Assembly (NCBI GenBank): GCA_964410945.1
Contig: CAYPJE010000014.1
Location: 6,726-70,725, forward strand
Length of the DNA stretch: 64,000 nucleotides
Source: CAYPJE01 sp964410945
Lineage (GTDB): Bacteria; Fidelibacterota; Marinisomatia; Marinisomatales; TCS56
Direction: 5' to 3'
Shown one piece after another: positions 1 through 8,802 of the stretch. A model generated the notes under the pieces. The model was given only the letters and a program-made list of their open reading frames with translations, was not told where the DNA came from and searched no databases. The position numbers were made by a program, and so were the translations under genes. Numbering within the stretch: position 1 is the first letter of the stretch; each line of letters starts with the position of its first letter.

Positions 1-191
1 CCATTGATAGATATTTGAATAAGAAGAATTAGTTCTAAGGACATTGGCAGTTCGATACTCTCTAATTGTGAAGATTGTAGAGTTAGAGTATAAGGAATAA
101 CTGCAATGAGCCCAAAAATTACACCAGCCCATAATATAAAGAAGAGTTTCCAACTAAATTTCTTTTCAAAAGGCATATTATTTAAATCCAT
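1..191 (-). CDS. N-terminal part of a multi-pass membrane protein (possibly CPBP protease family)
   Basis: The gene starts at 191 on the minus strand and runs off the left edge, so only about 63 residues are visible. An AGAGG ribosome-binding site lies six bases before the ATG. The product begins with a short basic segment (MPFEKKFSWK) followed by a hydrophobic helix (about residues 15-33) and a second hydrophobic stretch at the edge. The opening resembles CPBP-family intramembrane metalloproteases from memory, but none of the catalytic motifs of that family fall in the visible part, so only 'membrane protein' is secure. Confidence 0.5.
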   Translation of the reverse strand, partial: MDLNNMPFEKKFSWKLFFILWAGVIFGLIAVIPYTLTLQSSQLESIELPMSLELILLIQISIN

Positions 192-627
192 TCAGTTTCC
201 TCTAATTTAATGTGAGTCAACAATGTATTCAATCAGTTTAAATACCGAGCAATATAACTAGTGGTTGAACGACTTTGATAATAGTTTATGTACGACAATT
301 CTGTCGGATAAAAATCCATTTGTATATTCAAATTCATATGCTAATCCCTTGTTATCTAAAGTTTAAGCTGAATTATTCTTGATTACAATAGGAATATTTT
401 CCGGCTCGGATAACATTCCTGTGTCGAATAACAATCCAGAGTCGCTGGTCATAAATCATCCACCGGACTCTTGATATGGCGTCTTCTGGTACGGATCACA
501 TGGGTATGAATCATTGTTGTCTTGACACTGTTAATACTACCAATACTCATTTCATTGCACACCCCGTTGGAACAATTATTACTACCAGGTTAAATTCTAC
601 TTCGAATCATTTTACAAAGGAGGAATC
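192..627. other. Intergenic region, no gene supported
   Basis: This A+T-rich stretch lies between the leftward membrane-protein gene and the rightward HD-domain gene, so it should hold two divergent promoters. An open frame from 476 overlaps the HD gene out of frame, has no ribosome-binding site and reads as non-coding. The only clear signal is the AAAGGAGG ribosome-binding site at 615-622 of the next gene. Confidence 0.6.
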
Positions 628-1197
628 ATGGTCGATTATCCCACCCGCGCTGAGGCGCTGGATCTGTTTTATGAATATACCAAATCCGATTCCCTGCGTA
701 AGCACGGCCTGGCCGTGGAACAGGTGATGCGCAAGCTGGCGGAAAAATATGACGGGGATGTGGAATTGTGGGGCCTTGCCGGGCTGTTGCATGATTTCGA
801 TTACGAGCTGTATCCCACAGCGGAAGAACACCCATATAAGGGGAACGAAATCCTGAAGGAAAAAGGCTACCCCAGGGAAATGCTGGATGCCATCATGGGC
901 CATGCCGATTACACCGGTGTCCCCCGGGAGAGTCTGATGGCCAAGGCCCTGTTCTCCTGCGATGAGTTATCGGGGTTTATCTTTGCTGTGACCTACGTGC
1001 GGCCATCCCGCTCGGTTTTGGATGTTAAGGTCAAATCGGTGAATAAAAAACTGAAGGACAAGAGCTTTGCCGCCAAGGTGAGCCGGGAAGATGTGAACAA
1101 GGGGATCGAAGGACTGGGCGTAGACCGGGCCGAACACATCCAGTTTGTGATCGATGCCCTGAAGGAGAAAGCAGAGGAGCTGGGATTGGCGGGGTAG
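628..1197 (+). CDS. HD-domain (HDIG-type) phosphohydrolase
   Basis: A 189-residue soluble protein with the metal-binding HD signature: an early His in the helix around residue 26, HD at residues 55-56 in LLHDFDYE, a further His in GHADYTG, and an Asp in the helix with CDELSG. This fits the small HDIG hydrolases found widely in bacteria, which act on nucleotides or phosphate esters; the substrate cannot be told. The start is fixed by a strong AAAGGAGG site six bases upstream. It converges with the serine hydrolase gene, whose stop lies 14 bases beyond this stop. Confidence 0.85.
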   Translation: MVDYPTRAEALDLFYEYTKSDSLRKHGLAVEQVMRKLAEKYDGDVELWGLAGLLHDFDYELYPTAEEHPYKGNEILKEKGYPREMLDAIMGHADYTGVPRESLMAKALFSCDELSGFIFAVTYVRPSRSVLDVKVKSVNKKLKDKSFAAKVSREDVNKGIEGLGVDRAEHIQFVIDALKEKAEELGLAG

Positions 1198-1211
1198 AAA
1201 GGTGTCAGTTG

Positions 1212-3566
1212 TTATTTGATCAGCAGCATTTGGTTTTGGAATACTTGTTTATTAGCTGTCAACCGGTAAAAATATATCCCGGAGGCGTGATTAGTTCCGT
1301 TCCATTTAATTGAGTGCTCACCAGCCGGTCGAAAACTGTTTTCTAACGTTTCTATTTTCTGTCCCCTCAAATTATAAATGCTTAAATCGATCTGACAGTC
1401 CTGGCTCAAATAATATGTAATGACCGTATTTGGATTGAACGGATTGGGGTAATTCTGATAGAGGACAAATTGCTCCGGTCGGATTGGCTTGTCCTCTTCG
1501 GTTCCCACCGTTGATTGCTGGAAATAGCCGATAATGCGCTCCATTGCAGCAGCACGGTTTGAGCTGCCGACAATTGTTTCAAACGGGAATCCGAAATAAA
1601 CCAGCTTGCCAGGGACTGTAGAGCCATCAAAGGTACCGGCATAACAGACGGCAGCATTGTAATTATTTCCGTATTTCAGGCAGACCGAACTTCCGTTAAC
1701 AGCATTGATATAGTCTGGATAATCCTCAAGGTACAGTGCGCTGGATGTGCCATAAGTGAATGAAATCCCATCGAATATCGAACCACTGACACCATTTATC
1801 GTGGTATTGGCGGCATCATCGCCAACATAATAGGCTCGCAGGAACTGGTTATAGAATTGCTGGTCGGCGGTCGGTCGGGATGAACGTCCCAGGTCCCAGC
1901 CGATTTCCGAGCCGGTGATCAACAGGCAGCCGCCCTGCTTGAAATAAGCTTCAACAATATCCTGTTCTGCGGCCGAAAATGTTTCATCGGAGGTGCTTTC
2001 ATCGGCCAAAATCCAGGCTACGTAAGGGTAATCGTTCAGATTGACTGTACCAGACAGCACCTGGTCATTGTCACAGGAGTCGAAATCAATTGAATCCGGT
2101 AAAGCCTGACCATGGATGGTGGAGAAATGATGGGCTGCCGCCCCCCAGCTGCCGATCCGGTCGTAACCGTCAACAATCAAGAGGTCTTTTTCGGTTCCCC
2201 GCTGGGAGTAGGTATCGGAAAAGTCACTATTCTGACCCTCGTATGAGTTGACCAGTTTTACCTGAATAAAATCATCTGCCGGGGCATCGTTCATCGGGAT
2301 TGTCAGACTGGTTGTGTCAGTACCGAACGTTTGATACAGTTGAAAACCGTTGCCGGTATCCAGCCAGATGGAAGTGTTTTCCACTGGCCCCATGACCATA
2401 TTTGGACTCCATTTTATTACCAGTTGATCGGCATCATCGCGTTTAATCGAATTCAGGATCGGCTGGGGGGGAATACCTTCCAGGGCCCGGAAAGCGGCAT
2501 CGGCCACGGCCTGGCGGGTTGAGGTCACTGAGGCTGAATCATCGGGGTAGACCCGGTTGGTAAGGAATACCACAAAGATATCATTTACCGGGTCGCACCA
2601 TACTGATGTTCCCGTATAACCGGTGTGCCCAAACGATAGTGTTGACAGAAGGGAACCAGCCGATGTACCACCGAAGGTATTGGTACCCCAGCCCAGGGCC
2701 CGGGAAGTTCCACTGGTGTTATAGCGGGTGGTAAACTGATTGACGATTGATGCATCCAGGTAGCGTACACCTTTATAGATGCCATCATTCAGCAACAACT
2801 GGCAGATTTTCGCCAGATCCCCGGTGGTGGCGAACAGTCCGGCGTTCCCGGAATATCCATCCAGGCCCCGGGCCAACGGATCATGGACCTGTCCCTGGTA
2901 GCCGCTGGCGGAGGAGGTGGGTGGGCACTGGTTCCAGATCGAGTCCGGTGGGGCGAACATGGTGCGGTCCATCTCCAGGGGAGTGGTGAATTCTTCTTCG
3001 AAAAACTGATACATCGGTTTACCGGCCACCGCTTCGACGACTTTCATCAGGGTGACAAAATTCAGGCAGCTGTAAACGTAAGTACCAATTGGATTGATCT
3101 GCCCCATCCCGAAGATGACATCGATAATCTCTTCCGGTGTTTTGCTGGCTGGCGGTGAATAATAGGCTGTCAGCCCGCTTTCATGCAACAGCAGGTCTTT
3201 AATCCGGATATCATCCTTGCCGTTGGCTCCAAAGGCCGGGATATAGGTGTCGGCATATTCATCGATATCAACCAGCCCGGAATCCACCAGTTTCATTATG
3301 CAGGAGGTAGTGGCAAAAACCTTGGTGCAGGAGGCCAGGTCGAAGATCGAATTGGTGTCTACAACTGTGGAAGTCTGGCTATAAGTGAAACGACCATAAG
3401 AATTATGGTAATAAATTTCCGAGCTGCTGCCAACGATTACCGTTGCTCCGGGGAATACTGAACTGGCAATAGCCTGTTCGATAATGTGATCGACTCCGTT
3501 GAACTGCTGGGCGGAAATGAAAGAAAGGATTAACAGGGATCTGATGAAATGTTTCAGCGATTGCAT
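1212..3566 (-). CDS. Secreted beta-lactamase-family serine hydrolase with C-terminal sorting domain
   Basis: A signal peptide (residues 1-19 from the start at 3566, chosen because AGGAG lies six bases upstream) precedes a class C beta-lactamase/DD-peptidase-like domain of about 350 residues. The SxxK motif is S79-C-T-K82 and HTG occurs later as the third motif. The second motif, usually YxN, reads YSC here. A middle FN3-like segment, a domain of about 170 residues starting near DLLIVDGYDR, and a final 80-residue FlgD-Ig-like module (NYPNPFNPNT, SGIYFYRL) follow. Such C-terminal modules mark proteins exported by type IX-like systems in FCB bacteria. It probably acts on cell-wall peptides or esters at the cell surface. 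Confidence 0.82.
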   Translation of the reverse strand: MQSLKHFIRSLLILSFISAQQFNGVDHIIEQAIASSVFPGATVIVGSSSEIYYHNSYGRFTYSQTSTVVDTNSIFDLASCTKVFATTSCIMKLVDSGLVDIDEYADTYIPAFGANGKDDIRIKDLLLHESGLTAYYSPPASKTPEEIIDVIFGMGQINPIGTYVYSCLNFVTLMKVVEAVAGKPMYQFFEEEFTTPLEMDRTMFAPPDSIWNQCPPTSSASGYQGQVHDPLARGLDGYSGNAGLFATTGDLAKICQLLLNDGIYKGVRYLDASIVNQFTTRYNTSGTSRALGWGTNTFGGTSAGSLLSTLSFGHTGYTGTSVWCDPVNDIFVVFLTNRVYPDDSASVTSTRQAVADAAFRALEGIPPQPILNSIKRDDADQLVIKWSPNMVMGPVENTSIWLDTGNGFQLYQTFGTDTTSLTIPMNDAPADDFIQVKLVNSYEGQNSDFSDTYSQRGTEKDLLIVDGYDRIGSWGAAAHHFSTIHGQALPDSIDFDSCDNDQVLSGTVNLNDYPYVAWILADESTSDETFSAAEQDIVEAYFKQGGCLLITGSEIGWDLGRSSRPTADQQFYNQFLRAYYVGDDAANTTINGVSGSIFDGISFTYGTSSALYLEDYPDYINAVNGSSVCLKYGNNYNAAVCYAGTFDGSTVPGKLVYFGFPFETIVGSSNRAAAMERIIGYFQQSTVGTEEDKPIRPEQFVLYQNYPNPFNPNTVITYYLSQDCQIDLSIYNLRGQKIETLENSFRPAGEHSIKWNGTNHASGIYFYRLTANKQVFQNQMLLIK

Positions 3567-3711
3567 GGGTACTCCTGGCTGGTGGATTATCAATCGGTTA
3601 TAATTGTTGATGTGGTAATATTTACAGTTTGATATTACGTTTATTTTCTGTTTATTCGAACGGTGAAAAAAGATATATCAGTGGAGCCAGGGAGAATTGT
3701 TTAATAGTGTG

Positions 3712-4479
3712 CTATGGTGATTCCATTGCACTGACAGCCGTACATATTCCATTCATGCAATCAACCTGTGGCGAAATGACGTACATACAATCCGAACCCC
3801 AACCGTAACGGGCATTCAAAGTATCGTTGAAGGCATAATGTTCATTAACCATTGCCCGCAGAACGGTTGAATCTACGGTGGTGGCTGAATAAACCAGATA
3901 AGTCCAGTGGCCGCCACAGGGTTTGGCACCGAAACCTATCGACTGGCAGTCGGCTGAATCCCCGCATTCCGGTACACCGATATAAGCGATTATATCCTGT
4001 TCCATCTGCTTCAACCGGACCAGATCACATTCTTCCGAGGTAGCTTTGTCCAAGGTTATCATGACTGAATAATCGGTCAATTGGTAAATACTGTCAACAT
4101 GTGGATAGGGACTGACATCAATCAGCTCGATTGAATAACACTGAATTATTGTATCATTGGGAAAGCCACTGAAAGTGTGCAGTGAAAAACTGGTGGAGGA
4201 ATCGGTACCGGTTAAAGTAAAACCCGGTTCGGCATCGCCTTCCCAAAAGCATTCCATGCCAACAGGGCAGCGTGAATCAGCAAATAATGTATCAAAGATC
4301 AGGGAAATATTCTCATCATAGTTTACGGCGGTCTCCATATAGCCAATATTGATCGTATCGCCAAGCACCAGCGTAGAAGGCAATGAATTTTCATCGTCGG
4401 AATTTTCATCGCAGGAGAGGTAAAAGAAAAACAGCACCGGGAATACAATACGAATCGCTTTGTAAAATACTATTAACAT
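3712..4479 (-). CDS. Putative lipoprotein, function unknown
   Basis: About 255 residues, with a short hydrophobic signal ending in a lipobox-like FYLSC, so the mature protein should be lipid-anchored at Cys. A GGAGG site (4488-4492) is eight bases before the ATG at 4479; the ATG at 4485 would be only two bases from it. The middle resembles small beta-sandwich proteins with conserved Cys (RCPVGMECFWEGDAE), and the C-terminal half is Cys-rich (CGDSADCQS, PCGGHW, CMNGICT), suggesting disulfides outside the cytoplasm. I do not recognise a catalytic site. Confidence 0.7.
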   Translation of the reverse strand: MLIVFYKAIRIVFPVLFFFYLSCDENSDDENSLPSTLVLGDTINIGYMETAVNYDENISLIFDTLFADSRCPVGMECFWEGDAEPGFTLTGTDSSTSFSLHTFSGFPNDTIIQCYSIELIDVSPYPHVDSIYQLTDYSVMITLDKATSEECDLVRLKQMEQDIIAYIGVPECGDSADCQSIGFGAKPCGGHWTYLVYSATTVDSTVLRAMVNEHYAFNDTLNARYGWGSDCMYVISPQVDCMNGICTAVSAMESP

Positions 4480-4647
4480 CAACATATCCTCCGACTTGTA
4501 ATAAGATTAAAGAAAAAGGATTAAAGATAAAAGTAAAAAACACCAAAATAGCCAGTAGTCTATCGACACCCGATCACTCGAACATATGAACCCATTAACA
4601 CCATAAACCATACTTTCTGATTTCCCAACAAATACGTACTTTTCACC

Positions 4648-5745
4648 ATGACAAATTATATTGGAATTATCCTGTTCATCGTTGGATTTATCAGTGGGGG
4701 CGCCCTGATCTGGTTTATCCGCCAGCGCGAATTGAATTCAATGGCTACCAGCCAGAAGCAGCTTGAAGATGCTTTTGGCAATCTTTCGAAGGCGGCCCTG
4801 TCGGAAAACCAGAAATCATTTCTGGAAATTGCCGAAACACAGTTCAAAACTCTGCTTAAATCATCGGACAGCCAGCTGGATGAAAAGAAAAAACTGATTG
4901 ACAGTACTGTCAAGGATATGAAGTCCCAGCTGGAGAGTCTGAATCGCCAGACCTCGGCCTTGAAGGGGCATCTGGAACAATCCCAGCAGGGTTTATCCAA
5001 ACTGACCGATACCACCGGGCAGTTACGGCAGATCCTGTCCAGTTCCCAGGCCCGCGGCCAATGGGGTGAGCGGATGGTGGAGGATATCCTGAATTTCATT
5101 GGACTGGTGGAAGGCATCAATTATTCCAAGCAAGCCATGGAAGGTGGTAACCGTCCGGATTACACATTTATTCTGCCCCATGACAAGCGCATCAATATGG
5201 ATGTGAAATTTCCCCTCACTCATTACGAGCGCTACCTGGCGGCTGAGCGGGACGAGGAGCGCGATAGCGCTAAGAAACAGTTCCTGAACGATGTCCGTGG
5301 ACACATTAAAGCGATTGCCAAGCGCGATTATATTGATCCGGCCGGGGGAACCGTCAACTATGTTCTGTTGTTTATCCCCAATGAAAGCATTTATTCGTTT
5401 CTGAACCAGGCCGATAAAGAATTGATCGATTTTTCCCTTTCACAGCGAATCATACTATGTTCACCGGTCACCCTGTATGCGGTTCTGTCGCTGATCAGGC
5501 AGGCTGTGGATAATTTTGCCATGGAAGCACGGGCCGGTGAAATGCAGAAGCTGGTTCAGCAATTCAAGCAGCAGTGGGGGAAGTTCAATGATAAAATTGA
5601 TGCGCTGGGAAAATCGTTGAGTGCCACCCGCAACCATTTTGATGATCTATCGACAACCCGTAGCAACCAGCTTCAGAAGCCCATGGACAAGATTGCCGAT
5701 CTACAACTTGAGCCTGGTTCCGAAACTGGTTTATTGGAGGAATGA
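4648..5745 (+). CDS. rmuC: RmuC-family DNA recombination protein
   Basis: 365 residues with the usual RmuC layout: one N-terminal membrane helix (about residues 5-23), a long coiled coil (about 30-140), then the nuclease-like RmuC core with RGQWGERMVEDIL, RPDYTFILP and the conserved MDVKFPL segment, ending in another helical tail. The family limits inversions at short repeats and is a predicted PD-(D/E)XK endonuclease anchored at the inner membrane. It is followed eight bases later by a lipoprotein gene, so the two may be co-transcribed. Confidence 0.93.
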   Translation: MTNYIGIILFIVGFISGGALIWFIRQRELNSMATSQKQLEDAFGNLSKAALSENQKSFLEIAETQFKTLLKSSDSQLDEKKKLIDSTVKDMKSQLESLNRQTSALKGHLEQSQQGLSKLTDTTGQLRQILSSSQARGQWGERMVEDILNFIGLVEGINYSKQAMEGGNRPDYTFILPHDKRINMDVKFPLTHYERYLAAERDEERDSAKKQFLNDVRGHIKAIAKRDYIDPAGGTVNYVLLFIPNESIYSFLNQADKELIDFSLSQRIILCSPVTLYAVLSLIRQAVDNFAMEARAGEMQKLVQQFKQQWGKFNDKIDALGKSLSATRNHFDDLSTTRSNQLQKPMDKIADLQLEPGSETGLLEE

Positions 5746-5752
5746 AGTAACT

Positions 5753-6535
5753 GTGGTTAAAAATCTATTGGTATTATGTACTATTGGAATTGCCGCTCTG
5801 TTGGTGAGCTGCGTGGAACCGGCCGAACCTGATGACGGATTAATTGAAAACCTGCCGGCTGTAATCAATACAGAATCATCTTTTTCTTTATATCTGAAAG
5901 CGGATGAATATGATTTTGATGAGACCTACAGTCTGGAACTGGAACTGGTTGACTCCATCGATGCGGTGACCATGTCGCTGGTAGTAAGCGGACATGGCAA
6001 TAATGACAGCGCCTTTGTCGGAATCACCAGTGGTGATTCGATCCGGGTTTTCACTATAACCAGTAATCTGGTTTATACCCGGGAGGATGCAGCCCTGGAT
6101 TTTTCGCCCAGACGTGTACAGTTGTGGGGTGATAATTACAGCGGCTTGATCGAATTGTCACTGATCAAGGGCACCGCTGCAGAGGAACCGGTCATCCCGG
6201 GAGAAATGAACCAGCCTATGGTGATCAGTACAAATTATAATTTTCACTATTACCTGGTGGCCGATGATTACACCGGCACTAACTCTCAGCTAATCAATCT
6301 GGATTACAGTACAATTGTCCAGACTTACACCGATTTGTTGGTAACCGGATTCAGCAGTGCAGATACTTTATTTATATCATTCAGCGATACCAGTGACTCA
6401 TTGATCCGTCAATATGAGATATTGACAGATACAGTAATTTCTGGTTCAGACTGGGTGATAGACTTTGAACCAGCGGGATTCCAGCTGGAGGGTACCAACC
6501 TGGATGGGGTAATCGATCTATTGATTTCAAAATGA
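5753..6535 (+). CDS. Putative lipoprotein with two repeated beta-rich domains
   Basis: About 260 residues. The GTG at 5753 starts a signal peptide (KNLLVLCTIGIAALLVSC) with lipobox LVSC; GGAGG at 5736-5740 is the likely ribosome-binding site. The mature part contains two related units (INTESSFSLYLKADEY..., ISTNYNFHYYLVADDY...), each about 110 residues and beta-rich with many Asp/Ser, resembling a duplicated jelly-roll or pre-peptidase-like fold. No catalytic residues are recognised. Its stop overlaps the region just before the MBL-fold gene, so rmuC, this gene and the hydrolase may form one operon. Confidence 0.72.
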   Translation: MVKNLLVLCTIGIAALLVSCVEPAEPDDGLIENLPAVINTESSFSLYLKADEYDFDETYSLELELVDSIDAVTMSLVVSGHGNNDSAFVGITSGDSIRVFTITSNLVYTREDAALDFSPRRVQLWGDNYSGLIELSLIKGTAAEEPVIPGEMNQPMVISTNYNFHYYLVADDYTGTNSQLINLDYSTIVQTYTDLLVTGFSSADTLFISFSDTSDSLIRQYEILTDTVISGSDWVIDFEPAGFQLEGTNLDGVIDLLISK

Positions 6536-6555
6536 AAGCTGGGGAGGAGGAACCC

Positions 6556-7296
6556 ATGCGATTGATGGTATTATTAGCCGGCCTGATTCTGGTAATGTCC
6601 CCGGTGATGGGAGGCGATATGAAAAAGCAGTTTGAAACAGACACTTTTCAAACCGGTGCTGGCGATCTGAAAATAACATTCATTGGTCACGGCACCCTGA
6701 TGATCGAATTCAAGGACCGGTTTATACACATTGATCCGGTGATGCGCGAGGCCGATTATAAGCAATTACCAGTGGCTGATCTGATCCTGGTGACCCACGA
6801 GCATTTCGATCATCTGGACAAGGATGCCATTCAGGCTATTTGGAACGAGAATACAAAAATGCTTTATACCAGTAATTGTGGCGCCGCTGTTATGGGGGGG
6901 GATGTGACGAAAAACGGGGATCAAGTTGATCTGGGGTGGATCAATGTTGAAGCTGTACCGGCCTACAATGTTATTCATGAAAGAGCACCCGGTAAGCCAT
7001 TCCATCCGCGGGGCGTGGGAAATGGTTATGTGTTGACCTGTGGGGATTTAAGGATTTATGTGGCCGGCGATACGGAGAATATATCCGAAATGAAGGCACT
7101 TAAAGGTATCGATGTTGCTTTCCTGCCCATGAATCTGCCATACACAATGACACCGGAAATGGTGGCTGATGCAGCCCGGTCTTTCCGCCCGGCTATTCTG
7201 TATCCTTACCATTACGGAAATACTGATCCCGGTGAACTGGTGGAACTGTTGAAAACAGAACAGGATATCGAGGTGCGTGTCAGGAATCTGAGGTAG
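6556..7296 (+). CDS. Exported MBL-fold metal-dependent hydrolase
   Basis: 246 residues from the ATG at 6556, preferred over the upstream ATG at 6532 because GGAGGAGG lies directly in front of it. A signal peptide (LMVLLAGLILVMSPVMG) suggests periplasmic location. The metallo-beta-lactamase motif HxHxDH is seen as THEHFDHLD, and later ligands are in VAGDTEN and the His in YPYHYG. The compact form with an early GHGTLMIEF strand is typical of the UlaG/YtnP-like branch of MBL hydrolases. The substrate is unknown. Confidence 0.85.
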   Translation: MRLMVLLAGLILVMSPVMGGDMKKQFETDTFQTGAGDLKITFIGHGTLMIEFKDRFIHIDPVMREADYKQLPVADLILVTHEHFDHLDKDAIQAIWNENTKMLYTSNCGAAVMGGDVTKNGDQVDLGWINVEAVPAYNVIHERAPGKPFHPRGVGNGYVLTCGDLRIYVAGDTENISEMKALKGIDVAFLPMNLPYTMTPEMVADAARSFRPAILYPYHYGNTDPGELVELLKTEQDIEVRVRNLR

Positions 7297-7998
7297 GGAT
7301 CAATCCAAGGGTATTGGTGGGGACAATATGGAGAAATGGAGTGATGGAGAACGGAGGAAGGTAGACCGGAATACGGAAGAAACCAGGTGAAATCAAAACA
7401 TAGGTAACATTGTAGGGGCACGGTACATCTACGTTTCAAAGCAGGACGAGCCTATTTCACCCTTCGACGAGCTCAGGGTGACACCACTTAATTATTTTTT
7501 GTACATGTCATGCTGAGCCAGTCGAAGTATGACATATTATAACCGATGACCACAAATATAATGTCACTCTACGGCCAACTAAACGCACTACAAGCAACAG
7601 CTGCCTACCCATCGTAGCAACTTTACCCAACTTCATTCAGGAAAATTTCGTCACGGCAAGTCCTGTCTGCACAGATTGACAAGAGCTTGTACCGGCAACG
7701 GATTGCAATCTGTTGAGCTGATATAGTGATTTTAAAGGGTTGGAAATAATTATCATCTCAACCCATTCCACTTTTATCTTTTATCCGCCTTCGCAGAAGA
7801 CCACGCCTGTGTGCCGAAAACAGCTGCGTCGTGCAGGCACGGGTTTACCCGTGGAGCTCTATCTTATTATTTGTAATTAAGTCCAGCCTGCTTAAAATCC
7901 GGCGAAGGGTTAGTTCATACCAGCCAGGTATAATACCTTCAAAATGGGGGAATCATTCGTTGGGAAAAGCCCCTGAACGGGGTGGGTAATGAGGATAT
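7297..7998. other. Long intergenic region with repeats and leader hairpins, no gene
   Basis: No credible coding frame is seen in these 702 bases. The first part carries debris of common intergenic repeats: TGTAGGGGCACGG near 7411 and the TTCGACGAGCTCAGGGTGAC element (listed separately). At 7839-7854 is a perfect small hairpin, CACGGGT-TT-ACCCGTG. The last 80 bases, directly upstream of the CysH-like gene, contain AGGTATAATACCT and the hairpin CCCC-TGAAC-GGGG before the GAGG ribosome-binding site, so a structured mRNA leader is possible. I could not match it to a riboswitch class I know. Confidence 0.55.
7458..7534. repeat. Intergenic palindromic repeat, copy 1
   Basis: Two half-elements, CCCTTCGACGAGCTCAGGGTGAC and GTCATGCTGAGCCAGTCGAA, lie about 30 bases apart and are largely reverse complements of one another. 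The second is flanked by a perfect ATGTCAT/ATGACAT inverted repeat. The same words recur at 51601-51680 and 52519-52610, so this is a dispersed intergenic repeat family of the genome, always outside genes in this window. Confidence 0.75.
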
Positions 7999-8781
7999 AT
8001 GAAACAGAAAATCACCGAGGCAAAGCAGATCATTGCGGATGCCATCGAGGAATTCGGGGATAAAATTGCCGTTGGCTGCAGTTGGGGAAAAGACAGTATG
8101 GTTGTACTTCACCTTGCGCTGCAGGTTAAACCGGATATTCCCGTATTCTCGATACTGACAAAATATAAACCGCGGGAAACATTTGACTATGCCGTTGAGA
8201 TGTCCCGCCGCTACAAATTCAAACCGCGGGTGTACATGGTTTCCGATTCAATTCCGCTTGTTTTAAAAGACAATGGTTTCGATGTGATCACCCTTTCGGA
8301 CCATGAATACCAGCTGCGTACCGATGACGAGCGAATGGAATCGGGCCTGGAGTTGCATCGTGGGAATCCGAAATTGTGTTGCCAGCTGCTGAAGCTGATT
8401 CCCGCTCGCTATGCCTACGATGATATGGGTCTGAAGGCCTGGTTCAGCGGGTTACGTAACACCGAAGGTCATACCCGGATATTCATGAAAATCAGGGAAG
8501 AACGGAGTGATAAAGAAGTTAAGATCAATCCGATTCTGACCTGGGTGGAAAATGAAGTCTGGCGTTATATGCTGGATAATGATATCCCGATTCATCCCTG
8601 GTATATCAAGGATTATCCCGGTGGAAAGAAAATTCGATCCCTGGGCTGTGAACCCTGCACAGTGCCAATTTTTGAATACGAAAGTGAACGTGATGGCCGT
8701 TGGCGGGGAACTACCAAAGCTGCCGGAGAATGTGGAATTCATACCCAGCCGCTTCGAAAAATTCAAATTGACGAAGCTTGA
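7999..8781 (+). CDS. cysH: Assimilatory APS reductase-like (CysH family) protein
   Basis: 260 residues of the PAPS-reductase family. The PP-loop is seen as GCSWGKDSMV near residue 27. It carries the full set of extra cysteines of [4Fe-4S] APS reductases: C127-C128, then C217-x-x-C220, plus a C-terminal ECGIH with C245 as the predicted thiosulfonate-forming Cys. The reaction would be APS plus thioredoxin or glutaredoxin thiols to sulfite and AMP. It lacks a partner sulfate-assimilation cluster here and instead sits 21 bases before a cysteate-synthase-like gene, so its sulfite is probably destined for cysteate. GAGG lies upstream of the start. Confidence 0.82.
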   Translation: MKQKITEAKQIIADAIEEFGDKIAVGCSWGKDSMVVLHLALQVKPDIPVFSILTKYKPRETFDYAVEMSRRYKFKPRVYMVSDSIPLVLKDNGFDVITLSDHEYQLRTDDERMESGLELHRGNPKLCCQLLKLIPARYAYDDMGLKAWFSGLRNTEGHTRIFMKIREERSDKEVKINPILTWVENEVWRYMLDNDIPIHPWYIKDYPGGKKIRSLGCEPCTVPIFEYESERDGRWRGTTKAAGECGIHTQPLRKIQIDEA

Positions 8782-8802
8782 GAATCTGACTGGCAGTTTG
8801 AA

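Noticed and set aside
476..727. Open frame overlapping the HD-domain gene start
   Set aside because: No ribosome-binding site, non-protein-like composition, and it runs out of frame into a clear gene with a strong start signal.
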